Shown piece after piece: positions 1-9,171 of a stretch of DNA of 22,578 nt (its first letter is position 1; every line of letters begins with the position of its first letter). Under the pieces are notes generated by a model, which saw only the letters and a program-made list of their open reading frames with translations, was not told the DNA's origin and did not search any database. Both the position numbers and the translations under genes were made by a program. The DNA comes from Stentor roeselii (lineage: Eukaryota; Ciliophora; Heterotrichea; Heterotrichida; Stentoridae): contig RSEH01000412.1 of assembly GCA_006503475.1 (NCBI GenBank), positions 1 through 22,578 of the forward strand, in the 5' to 3' direction.

Positions 1-279
1 TAAGCATAGTTCATTTCATCATCACACATATCCATTTCCATCATTTCTGCCCCACCACCCTCGCCACCCCCGCAACAAACTTGATCAGATAAATTCTTTC
101 TAATACAATCTATTTATTCAAATCATCCAACATAATCTAAACCTAGCAAATCTCTCAATATTTCCCTAATCTCCTAAAACAAACTATTAAAAAAACCCAT
201 AAAATATTGATTTTTCCAAGTAACCAAAAAAACATAAATTTCCAAAAAAATCCAATATCCAAATATTAACTAATACAAA
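1..279. other. Intergenic region downstream of the USP gene
   Basis: No supported gene lies here. The plus strand is almost free of G apart from a C-rich patch at about 48-76. On the minus strand an ATG pair at 44-39 opens a reading frame rich in Met, Asp and Glu that runs off the left edge. It could be the first codons of another minus-strand gene, but 14 codons are too few to call. Confidence 0.5.
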
Positions 280-3213
280 TCAATTTTTCCTTACAAAAAT
301 CTTCAAATCTCTTTCATGATAATCAAATCTACCAGCTTGTCCATTTTTCGGCAAAAACAAATTCTTTTCCACATGAGTCATTTCCCTAATCTTCTCCTCA
401 GAATTTTTCACTCTAAATACTCCTCACATCAAATTATTCCCATCACTTAAAAAATAAGTATTTCCAGCAATTTCCTTATTTTTTCCAAAAGTTTTCTCAA
501 ATCTACAACTTTTTAAATCATTTCGATTAAACTGACTTGTAGAAATTTTAAAAATCTCAACATTTTCAACCTAAATAAACCCTACAGGAATCAAGTAAAG
601 AGCCGAAAGTTTTTCTCCAAGAGTCGCATAAGTTGCTTTAGAATTAATAATCAAGTCCTTCGGCATTTCAAGTTCCCAAGTATTAGTATTGAACCTTTTA
701 AAAGTAACAATAATATCATCTTTTTCCTTAGCAGGGTCTTCAGCAAGTATGACCTGAACAGCGATTTTTTTTCCATCATCTTTTGTAAAATCTCTAATTT
801 TCAAGCAATCATCAAGCCACCTCGAGACTCCTTCGCCTTTAACTTCCCTGATCCTTAAAAAATTCAATTCCATTGTCGGAAAAGCTTGTTTAGCCTCATC
901 TTGAATTTTATTTTTAACTTCTTTAAAACTAGCTTCAAGTTCCACAGGAATATCGAAAAGATGAAAAAGTTTAAAAAATTCATGATCTTTAAGTGGTTTC
1001 GAGTTAATTTCAGCAAAATAAACAAAAACTCGAACTTGACTCGGCTTTGAAGGGACTCCTTGAAGTACTTGAACTTCCTGTCCCAAGAGACTTTTAACAG
1101 GTAAAGTCAAGTCTTTATACTCATCAGGTGCATGACTTTTTTTCAAAATCACGAAATTTTCAGGTATTTTAAACTTCGCAGCGATGACCTGCACAAGATC
1201 CGCTAAAGTCTTCAAAGGATGAATCACGATTTTTTTCTCTTGACTATCAAAGTTAACCCTTACAGTAGTTTTTGCAGATTCATGTTCAAAGAACTGTTCC
1301 CAGCAAGTCTTCCCTTGAGAAAAAGTCTCTACGAAAAAAATCGAATTTTCTTGAACAGTGACATGATACTGTGCAGGTCCTTTCACAGAACTTGCAGTGA
1401 TTTTTTCAAGCATCGTGTTGAAATTATGCTTGCGAAAAAGCACCAGGTCTGTAACAGGCTGGTTTAAAACCTGGGCAATCGAGTCTAAGACCATTCTAGA
1501 AGTACTGCTGATTAACACCTTTAAGTTTCGAGCACGTTCTTCGTATTCCTCGAGCGTTAGCGAGGAGTCTACCCATTCTACGAACTTTATGTTTATCTTT
1601 GAAGGGTCAAAGTCTTCGAATAGATCATTTGGATCTTTGGTTTCCATGAAAACTTTCTTTGAATGAGTGATTCCTACTTTGTTTAACTGGACTGAGTCGT
1701 TAAAAATACGACCAAGTCGACTGTTTAACTCGATTTCACGTAATCTGCAGTCTTGAAGGGAAATTAAAAGTCCGAATTTTAAAAGAGCTGCTTGTTTTAA
1801 ATGAAGAATTGTTTCATCGTTTTTAATGAAAACTTCTTTTATTTCATTTTTATATTTTACTGAAACTGTGATTTTTTTTAGGTCGTCTAGTCTTTTTTGA
1901 TGTTCTTCTAAAGCTTTTTTTTGGATTTTTTCTAGAGTTTCGAGAGTTTCAGGAGAAATTTCATTGTCGGGGATGGTCATTAAGTTCCGTTCTGGGTTTA
2001 TCTGACGGTACATTAGGAGATAGGCACTTGTAGAAGAGCCGAAATTAGAAGGTCTTCCGAAGACCTTATTGACTTCTTTATAAGAAATTTCGACGACGTT
2101 TAAGTCGTTAAAGCTGAACCATTTATTTTTTTCAAAGCTTTTGATATAAGCGTAGTAATGTCCTCCCCATGCAGAGCCAGAATGAATCATTATCGAGTAA
2201 AGTTCATAAACATTAGGACCTTGTTTCAGGTACTCTTCAATTTTCTGTGTTCTTTCAGCTTGTTTCTTAAGAAACTTCTTTTCTTTATATTTTCTTTTCG
2301 CGATCACATCTCTCGGCAGGTTCATTTTTTCACTGCTGTTGAACCAAATCTCTTTTTTTCCTACTTCTTTCACACGAAAGTCCCCAGGTTCAAAATTTAT
2401 TTCAAAAAAAGGAATATTTTGACTAAGATTTTCATCAATTTCCATTTTTTTCACCTCAACAGGAGAATCATTAAGAAGATAATTCAAGTTCATTATTTCC
2501 TCAAAAGAAACTTTATCATTGATTTTTATTCTTTTATTGGTATGATAGTCATAATCATATCTTTTCAGTTGAATTACTAGAATATAAGGCAATTTCTTGA
2601 ATTTTAATCCTTTCTGAGCATCTCTTTTACATTTGCAGGTCTCACAATAATACTGATTTCCGCCTGTCAAGTACTCTGGCCTAACGAAGCCTGCCAAGGC
2701 TTTTTCGACTGAGTCATTGTAAATCTTTTCAACTTGGTTCTTGATTGTAAGGCTCAGGTCTAAAAATTTGTCTTCTCTTACACTTCCGCTGAAACACTCA
2801 GAACATCGCACGTAGTCCTCGTAGGTTCCTTCGTATAAGTCTTGGATGAACATTGATGGACCTGCCTCTGTTGAACTCTTTTCAATCGCGTCGAATAATA
2901 CTCGGCAGAACTCTTGAACGTCGTGTTGTTGGAAAGACTCTGCCTGAGTCCATCCGAAGGACTTTGTTAATGCGGTTGTCTCGATGCTGTAGTCTTTGCA
3001 GGTTTGAAGACGCACGAAAAGGAGTTGGAGTTGAAGAGGAATGCAAGAATCTTCACTGCCAAACTTTTCGTCGTACTTCCATCGATAGACTTCTCGTCGG
3101 AACTCGGGAGTCATGTAAAGCGTTTGTAATAAACTGTTCATGTAGCAGGTCGCACCTTGGTTTGATAGGCCAACGTATTCTTGCTTGCTTGGAACTGCGA
3201 ATTGTTTGGACAT
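280..3213 (-). CDS. USP47-like ubiquitin carboxyl-terminal hydrolase, two 15-nt introns
   Basis: This is a cysteine protease that removes ubiquitin from proteins, of the USP/C19 family and closest by eye to USP47. The catalytic domain spans about residues 12-404. The Cys box has Cys23 in the context GATCYMNSL, the His box has His352 in GGHYYAY, and the FND stretch at 368-370 follows it. Zinc-ribbon cysteine pairs are at 137/140 and 190/193. The later residues look like the run of ubiquitin-like domains seen in USP47. The open frame stops after 876 residues, but removing a 15-nt intron at 571-585 and another at 413-427 adds 91 residues. The new tail resembles the C-terminus of human USP47 (YFLSDGNNLIV against YICDDGAVIFY, and ERDLKIFV against EKALKIYL). 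The spliced product is 967 aa and ends at a TGA at 282-280. USP47 itself is longer (over 1300 aa), mainly through acidic inserts that are absent here. The gene is divergent from the acidic-protein gene at 3248. Confidence 0.93.
413..427 (-). other. 15-nt intron 2 of the USP gene
   Basis: The minus strand reads GTGAGGAGTATTTAG, with GT and AG ends and A at position 10. It interrupts a codon in phase 2 (AT|A). It contains the in-frame TGA that would otherwise end the protein. Downstream codons continue to match the USP47 C-terminus. Confidence 0.85.
571..585 (-). other. 15-nt intron 1 of the USP gene
   Basis: The minus strand reads GTAGGGTTTATTTAG, in phase 0 between Pro876 and Val. Its last three bases form the in-frame TAG that ends the unspliced frame. 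Splicing restores a conserved USP47-type tail. Confidence 0.9.
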
Positions 3214-3247
3214 TCGCTTGGATTATTAGAAATTATACCCCCCTATA
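3214..3247. promoter_or_regulatory. 34-bp divergent promoter with mirrored TATA boxes
   Basis: The whole gap between two opposite start codons is 34 bp. It carries TTATA at 3233-3237, six C at 3238-3243 and TATAA at 3244-3248, which is an inverted repeat around a C6 spacer. The right TATAA overlaps the ATG of the plus-strand gene. The promoter role is inferred from position. Confidence 0.6.
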
Positions 3248-3967
3248 ATGGAAAACTTCAATGGAGCTCAGGAGGCCAAAGGTGTTATTGCTCGGTTTGA
3301 TCGCAATCTTGTGGAGATCAAATTTGTCAAGACTGGGCTTAAAGGATTGGAGATGCTTGCTAGGACTGTGGAAGTCGATATGGATGACAATCATGTGATC
3401 GCTAAAATTGAGTTCTCAAAGCCCATAAACACCACCAAGTTATCCGAAATCCTCAGTGTAGGTAGTCTAAAGCCAACATCAATCGAGTCATTCGAGGTCG
3501 GAAGCGACACAGAAGAAGAAAAACAAGAAGTCGACTTCGAAATCCCAAAGAAAAGATCTCCAATGGCGAACACTTACGACCTGAGTATTCAAGGTCAAGA
3601 CCTTGAAAGCTACCAAAGAGGTCTTCTCGTCTGGCTTGCCGAAGAGTTCAAAAAAATCGAGATCCAGTCAAAAAGTCGCATGACTGAAGACCTCAGCTCT
3701 GAAGAAGACCTTTCAAGTCAAGAGTCTGAATTCTCTGATTATGAAAGTGAAAGTGAAAGTTCTGATTCAAATCAATCTGATGACACGATTGAGGAACAGT
3801 CTGTCTCTTGTGATGAAGAGGATTTCAAAGTACTTCGGGAAAATGTTTGTGAAAGTAAAGGTCTTGCTGAACTCAATTTGAAAAAGATTTGTGTTCGGAC
3901 TGATGAGAACTTGGATGAGCATCTTAGCACGGAGAATCTTGAGGAGAAGAATTTGGTGCATGTTTAA
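3248..3967 (+). CDS. Acidic protein of unknown function
   Basis: I do not recognise this 239-aa protein. Residues 1-83 look like a folded alpha/beta domain with alternating hydrophobic strands (GVIARFDRNLVEIKFV, HVIAKIEF). The middle has a basic patch (KKRS, about 101-104) and a helical stretch around 115-140. Residues about 146-195 are dominated by Ser, Glu and Asp, with many S-x-x-E/D sites that would suit casein kinase 2. There is no signal peptide and no membrane segment. Such a layout fits a nuclear or chromatin-associated protein, but that is only a guess. The start is immediately downstream of a TATAA element, and the gene shares its 34-bp promoter region with the USP gene, so the two may be co-expressed. 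Confidence 0.8.
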   Translation: MENFNGAQEAKGVIARFDRNLVEIKFVKTGLKGLEMLARTVEVDMDDNHVIAKIEFSKPINTTKLSEILSVGSLKPTSIESFEVGSDTEEEKQEVDFEIPKKRSPMANTYDLSIQGQDLESYQRGLLVWLAEEFKKIEIQSKSRMTEDLSSEEDLSSQESEFSDYESESESSDSNQSDDTIEEQSVSCDEEDFKVLRENVCESKGLAELNLKKICVRTDENLDEHLSTENLEEKNLVHV

Positions 3968-4099
3968 TGTTCTATTTAATATTTAATATGTGAGTGAAAA
4001 TTAGAAAATTTTAGGAAAATTTTTTTAAGATTGAAAAAGTTGGATTTTGGTTCAAGGAAATAGTTTATATCTGAATAGGTTATTATTATAGAACTTACT

Positions 4100-5303
4100 C
4101 AGTTTTAATGTGATCTATAATTGAATATATATTTTTTATTTAGAAATAACTTGTGTAACACTTGTTGGTTAGTACTAAAATAGTGACGCCGAAACTAATC
4201 AAGAACATGTAAACGAAATAAATTATAAAAGACAGAAAAACTTCAATTAAGTACATTAAATTAGTAATTATCGAGAATAAAACATTGGATACCTGAAGAC
4301 AGTAGAGTAAAAACGAAATTCACTTCTGGTAGTTTTCTCTACAGAGCAACAAATAAAAAATGCAAATCGATGTTTTAGCAGAAATGATAACAAGTCAATG
4401 AAAGGAAAAAGGCAATCCAAAACTAATATTAAAAATTTTCAGAATACGAAAGTGATGACATGATATAGTTCATCTCAAGTTTATACTTATGAATGGAAAA
4501 AATAGAAAGAAAGATTGTTTAAAAAGTGATATTGAAGTAATTTATTGGGATATTTGATGCTTTCCATGAGTTCTGATGAGAATTCATTGATTTTCCACTG
4601 GATTCTCTTAGGTATGCCAGTCCTGACTCAGAGAATTTCGAGAAGGCTTTTCCAAGCTCACAACTCTTGAACTTTACTCCAGGCTGAGAAATATGTTGGT
4701 TATTAGGAATGCACTCATTCAGACTCCTGAAATTAGGATTGCTTTTACGATTACGTTATTTTACCAAAAATAACTCCAAGCATGTTGGAAAGTCGGGAGC
4801 GAGCGTAAACCTCAGAAATTACCTTAACACTCCTTAAAATTTTGTTGAAAGTAGCAATAAAACAGAAAAAAAAAGTAATGAAAATAGACATTATTTATTA
4901 AGTTCCTGCTGCAATTCATATACTCTATATCGATATAACTAGGTGTTCTGAATACATCAAATCTGACTTGCAACCAACATAGTGTTTTAGAAATTCTTAA
5001 AGATCATCATTAACTGCCATTTCTCTATATATACCTTGTTAAAATTTAAGAAAATATTCCGATAAATAATTGAATCACAAGAATATATTTACCTAGTTGT
5101 GATAATGAGTAGACTTCAACTTAGAAGGTGGTTTATTTATCAATTGATTAGTCCATTTGATAACACTTCAGATAATTGTATTTATATTGATGAGAGTTTT
5201 TCAGGAGACCAGATCTTAACAATAATAGTCTAAATGATTCGAACTATTTAGGTTAGTTCCTGGGAAAATGGAAATTATGATGAGCGAAAATGTAAGTCAT
5301 CAT
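4100..5303 (-). pseudogene. Decayed TM9SF (nonaspanin) pseudogene
   Basis: This stretch has no long open frame but aligns by eye, in the same orientation, with the intact TM9SF gene at 7242-9113. Clear anchors are 4198-4330 against 7335-7470, 4440-4480 against 7590-7630, 4695-4830 against 7874-8000, 5095-5172 against 8315-8392, and 5173-5215 against 8964-9008. The start region at 5252-5310 matches 9062-9118, with the initiator CAT at 5301-5303. The middle of the lumenal domain (about 8393-8963 of the intact gene) is missing. Many stops and indels are present. It is an old segmental copy and unlikely to make protein. The left boundary is uncertain by some tens of bases. Confidence 0.85.
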
Positions 5304-5663
5304 TAGGATAAGAGAAGAAAAATTAATTTATAAACTAAATTTAATAGAAAAGGTTTTATTAAATACAAGAAACCTTATCACGCTCAAGCACGAGAAATTT
5401 TAAATATCATTAATAAATAAGTTATGATGAATTTACCTTTTAAGTTAGAGTTACTTATAAAATCGATTTTTTATGATTGAAGACATTGAATGCATTTCCG
5501 TACTAGAACATATCTATAAAATACTAAATTAACAACAAAATAACAATTAAACTTAGATTATTGTCATTAATACATGTAAATTACTTTTTACAAGTTTCAC
5601 CTTATTAATCAATTTTACCATTTTCTGTATTCTGATCAGATTATTAATAATCTAAACGCATAA
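5304..5663. other. Intergenic region between TM9SF pseudogene and protease gene
   Basis: No intact gene is seen. The first part (about 5310-5390) may be a worn copy of the divergent promoter and first codons of the coiled-coil gene (9114-9210), which would extend the pseudogene's source segment. Two overlapping palindromes lie just before the protease start. Otherwise it is AT-rich and featureless. Confidence 0.5.
5631..5653. promoter_or_regulatory. Overlapping perfect palindromes upstream of the protease gene
   Basis: TCTGATCAGA (5631-5640) is a perfect 10-bp palindrome, and AGATTATTAATAATCT (5638-5653) a perfect 16-bp palindrome. They overlap by three bases and end 10 bp before the first ATG of the protease gene. 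A dimeric regulator site is possible. Chance in AT-rich DNA is not excluded. Confidence 0.4.
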
Positions 5664-6890
5664 ATGTTTTTCTTCAGGATGAATAAAATATACAACAAAA
5701 TCTTCGGTGAAGTAGCTCTAAGGACGAAACTGCTTGATGGTAGTTTCGATGATAAAATAACCAAAATCTGTAGTTCTGGAGATGTACCTGAAAAATGTAT
5801 TATCAGTTTCGATCGGCAAGGTGGAAATGGGTGTATCTTGAAAAAGTTCATAACTCCGATATTTATTCAGGAATATTCTCTATTTGCGATCGCTATTGCA
5901 GTAACAGCTGCACATGTTGTTTGTGATCCTATCTCAGGACTATGTAATTATGACAAGATTACCGGCCACATAAAAGGAATACCAACATCTTTTGATTGTA
6001 TCAAACTCAAAGATTTGCTCAGAATTTTAACATCATCCTCTCCTTGTTTAAACGGAAGCCCTTATCTACTAAATGAAGGTGATCTAGCTCTTCTTTTAGT
6101 TTTATCGCCATCAGATACAGTAGAACTAAATGAAATAGATATTGAGCAACTTCCAGTTAATTTGAATACAAAATGTTACCTTTCTGGAATACCTTATGGA
6201 ATAAACATAGATTGTAACTATAATTACCCTTATACTGAAGATGAAGATGAAGCCAAAAAAAGAATGACCCAAATATTCCACAGTCCATCTGAATTAATAG
6301 TATCAGAAGGTCATCTTATCTCAATTCATCAATTCCTAGAAATCAATTGTTCAGCATGCACAGGACTTTCAGGATCTCCAATAATCTCTAATAATAAACT
6401 CATCGGAATTTTTTGTGGAGGACCGCCACTCCCAGGTCAAAAAGAATTATTTAATTCTCTAAAGTGTCTCGATGAAGAAAAATATTTTGAATCATGGAGA
6501 TTTTATCAGGAATTTGAGAGTTTTTCTTTTCATTACGAAAATTTTTCCCGTATGAGTATTTTATTTGGATTTAAATCCATTTTTATGAGGATGAATGTGC
6601 GGATTCCGGATGAACTTTATTCTGTACATGTTGCTAACAGCATGGATTTGAAAGAAGAACAAAGTATGCTAATGCGTGGTATCTATAGGCTTATTCAAGA
6701 CCTTGTGAAAAAGTTCAGAAATAAGGATAATTATTGCCTTAATATTGCATTACCGACTTGGGGAGAAGGATTTAGAATGATTTTTGAATTTGCTGAAAAT
6801 GTGATTATTTTTACGAAGGGTAAAAGAGAAATTTCTGTAAGGGAATTATTACTTATTAGGGTAGATAGGCTAATATTAGGTAAAAAGTAG
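5664..6890 (+). CDS. Trypsin-fold (PA clan) serine protease-like protein
   Basis: The 408-aa protein shows the three spaced signatures of a chymotrypsin-fold protease. His84 lies in VTAAHVV, Asp140 in EGDLALLLV, and Ser236 in GLSGSPI (the GDSGGP position). Residues 76-255 therefore look like an intact catalytic domain. The Gly-to-Ser change in GLSGSP (for GGP) is unusual for secreted trypsins. The N-terminus shows no convincing signal peptide, so the protein may act inside the cell, like Deg/HtrA-type or regulatory proteases, but no PDZ domain is apparent. Residues about 262-408 are unrecognised and predominantly helical. Met6 (5679) is an alternative start. The gene stands alone on the plus strand between the TM9SF pseudogene and the intact TM9SF gene. 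The exact family is uncertain; the fold call is fairly firm. Confidence 0.75.
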   Translation: MFFFRMNKIYNKIFGEVALRTKLLDGSFDDKITKICSSGDVPEKCIISFDRQGGNGCILKKFITPIFIQEYSLFAIAIAVTAAHVVCDPISGLCNYDKITGHIKGIPTSFDCIKLKDLLRILTSSSPCLNGSPYLLNEGDLALLLVLSPSDTVELNEIDIEQLPVNLNTKCYLSGIPYGINIDCNYNYPYTEDEDEAKKRMTQIFHSPSELIVSEGHLISIHQFLEINCSACTGLSGSPIISNNKLIGIFCGGPPLPGQKELFNSLKCLDEEKYFESWRFYQEFESFSFHYENFSRMSILFGFKSIFMRMNVRIPDELYSVHVANSMDLKEEQSMLMRGIYRLIQDLVKKFRNKDNYCLNIALPTWGEGFRMIFEFAENVIIFTKGKREISVRELLLIRVDRLILGKK

Positions 6891-7241
6891 TTAGAATGAA
6901 ATAAAATATAAAATTTTGTATCTTAGTTAGTATCATCAAGTTGAATTTATCCTTTTGGTCTCTATAGGTATTTAGAATATTTTCTCTAAGCTATTTTTTA
7001 TAATCTCAAATTTTCGAAGAAATTCCATCATGCAACTTTCTCAGCTGTCCATTTGACTTGATGCAGAGCTACCACTTTATATATTGGAAATCATAAAAAA
7101 TTTATCTATTCGAAAAGTCTGCTCACTTTATGCAATTGCTTACATAGAAGGATTAACTTTAAACATTGCAGTAAGTATATTTGACAATTTAATATGAATA
7201 TAAAAAACCTCCTAAAATCCATCTAAAATCTATTAACCTAA
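6891..7241. other. Intergenic region between convergent protease and TM9SF genes
   Basis: This AT-rich stretch of 351 bp separates two convergent stop codons. No open frame, repeat or RNA gene could be supported in it. Confidence 0.5.
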
Positions 7242-9113
7242 CTAATCCTGTTTGATCATCGAGTAAATCACATTCACAAAAATATAACTTCCATAAAACC
7301 CAATAGTCCCAGTAACAATCATGAACCCAAGACAAATCAAGAACATATACCCAAAATACATAACAAAAGACGTGAAAAAACTCAACTCCAGTACATTAAA
7401 GCAGTAATAAACCGAGAACAAAAACAAGTAAATCCCCGAAGACCCAGGTACAAAAACCGAAAGCCACCACCACCTATAATCTTCACGACAAAGCAGCAAA
7501 TAAACAACTAAAATTGCAGCTTCAGCGGAAGTAATAATTAAAATAATTGAGCAAATAAACATAAACCCAAAAAAATGATAAAATTTGTCAGGATGCCAAA
7601 GTGATGACATAATAAAATTCATTTCAATTAAAGTGCTTCCAAAAGGCAAAACACCTGCCAACAAGCCGATAAGTCGAACACGATTCAATCCTGGAACATT
7701 TTCAACGGGCTTCGGAATTCTTGAGACTTTTGATGAATTTTGAAGAGGATTTTTTGATGTTCCAACAAATGCTCCCATGTAGACAAGACCTAAAGAGACT
7801 ACAAGCCAGACCCCGAGAAGGTAAAGAAGACTTTCGAAACTCACTGCTCCTGAACTTTCTTCTAAAGTTAGGAAAAAGTTGATTATTAAGAATGTACTCA
7901 TGCAAACTCCAGGCATTAGGATTGCTGTCCCGATTGCATTCTTTTGCCATGATATCCCCCCGAACATCTTGTAGAGTCGTGAGGATACGTAACCTGCGAA
8001 GATTCCCATTAAGGCGTAGATAAAAATACCTGCTGATAGGAGAGCTCCCTGAAACTTAGCTGAAAGTAAGTTAAAAACCGCAAAAATCAAAGTAATCCAA
8101 CAACTCAATATCATCTGAGTTCCAGTTCCAATCAAAATACTAAATAACCCAAAAAACATAGGTGGTCTAAATGCATCAGATCTGACCTGTTTCCATCCAG
8201 TTTCAATTTCTAATTCATCTGATTCATTATAAACTGAGACATCCCTCAAAACAGACCTTCTTAAAATAGTAGCAACCATTCCAGTCAACAAGAAAACCAT
8301 AAGTGTAGAATTCACCAAGTTATAATAATGAGTAGATTCCGACTCAGAAGGCGTAATATAATTTCCCCATCGATTAGCCCATTTAGTTGCCACTTTTCTG
8401 AAAGTGACACTATACGAGTAGCTAATATTTGTAACATTACTTAATTCTTCTAACAGTTCTTTTTTGTACCCATCAGAACTATCTTTATTTTCATTAGGTA
8501 ATTTCGAGAAATAATTTAAATTTTTATCACATCTTTTATTTTTCATCCACCCTGACTTCACATTCAAAGGTTCAACTGAAAATCCAACAACAGTCAATTG
8601 ATCTTCAGACTGATGATATTCTAACTCGATGTTATGATGATTAAAGACATAAAATTCATGACCATTCTGGATACCAATTGGAAAACCATCTTTATAGAAC
8701 TTTTTCATTTTAGATCTCGACTCACTTACCCTGATCTCTGCAGCAGGTAAAGAGTCAAGAACCCAAGAAGCTTGATACTGATTTTCAATCATCCATCTGA
8801 ATCTCTCTTTATGACTATCTTTAAGTTCCTTCACACAAAGTAATTTACAAGAAATTGAAACATTCATTTTGATCTCATATTTTGACTCTTTAAGATAATC
8901 TCCAGAAAGTTCTTGCCCAATGTTTTCACTTTCTTCTTCTTCTCCTTCTTTAGGATCACAGTACTTCAGATAATTGTATTTATAAGGAATAAGAGTTTTC
9001 GAGGAGTCCAGTTTGTTAAGAAAAAGAACAATTTCTGCTTTGTTTTTATACTCTTTAAGCCTTGTTCCTGGAATCATGGCAAATGCGATATGCGCGAGAA
9101 TAAAAGGAAACAT
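7242..9113 (-). CDS. TM9SF family protein (nonaspanin/EMP70)
   Basis: This is a nine-pass membrane protein of the TM9SF family, which works in Golgi and endosomal trafficking and membrane-protein sorting. The 623-aa product has a short hydrophobic N-terminus, a lumenal domain to about residue 265 and then a long membrane region. Family traits are the GYVSSRLYKMFGG stretch, the conserved RSDAFRPP region after the first membrane segment, the LPFGS...EM(N)FIMSS(L)W block, a YRWWW motif and the GTIGFYGSYIFV ending. The C-terminus is KQD, which fits the KxD/E COPI-binding signal known to retain TM9 proteins in the Golgi. The frame is uninterrupted. It is divergent from the coiled-coil gene at 9172 with 58 bp between starts. 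A decayed copy lies at about 4100-5303. Confidence 0.95.
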   Translation of the reverse strand: MFPFILAHIAFAMIPGTRLKEYKNKAEIVLFLNKLDSSKTLIPYKYNYLKYCDPKEGEEEESENIGQELSGDYLKESKYEIKMNVSISCKLLCVKELKDSHKERFRWMIENQYQASWVLDSLPAAEIRVSESRSKMKKFYKDGFPIGIQNGHEFYVFNHHNIELEYHQSEDQLTVVGFSVEPLNVKSGWMKNKRCDKNLNYFSKLPNENKDSSDGYKKELLEELSNVTNISYSYSVTFRKVATKWANRWGNYITPSESESTHYYNLVNSTLMVFLLTGMVATILRRSVLRDVSVYNESDELEIETGWKQVRSDAFRPPMFFGLFSILIGTGTQMILSCWITLIFAVFNLLSAKFQGALLSAGIFIYALMGIFAGYVSSRLYKMFGGISWQKNAIGTAILMPGVCMSTFLIINFFLTLEESSGAVSFESLLYLLGVWLVVSLGLVYMGAFVGTSKNPLQNSSKVSRIPKPVENVPGLNRVRLIGLLAGVLPFGSTLIEMNFIMSSLWHPDKFYHFFGFMFICSIILIITSAEAAILVVYLLLCREDYRWWWLSVFVPGSSGIYLFLFSVYYCFNVLELSFFTSFVMYFGYMFLICLGFMIVTGTIGFYGSYIFVNVIYSMIKQD

Positions 9114-9171
9114 TAGGTTTATGTATATGGAAATTTTTACTGTGGTTTAAATCAAAGCCTTTATAATCATA
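9114..9171. promoter_or_regulatory. 58-bp divergent promoter, TM9SF / coiled-coil gene
   Basis: The complete gap between two opposite starts must hold both promoters. TTTATAATCATA directly precedes the plus-strand ATG, and on the other strand TATACATAAAC lies about 10 bp before the TM9SF ATG. These AT-rich elements resemble those at other starts in the window. Function is inferred from position. Confidence 0.5.

Noticed and set aside
1-44. Start of another minus-strand gene at the left edge
   Set aside because: Only 14 codons are visible, next to low-complexity G-rich sequence; kept as a remark in the intergenic entry.
421-430. UGA as Trp in the USP gene (LM-TGA-GVF)
   Set aside because: The TGA lies in a 15-nt GT...AG intron, the spliced product matches USP47, and Trp is TGG elsewhere in the conserved frames.
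2158-2580. 140-codon plus-strand open frame opposite the USP gene
   Set aside because: It is a shadow of the USP frame with Phe-rich antisense composition and no family match. Similar antisense frames in the other genes were dropped for the same reason.
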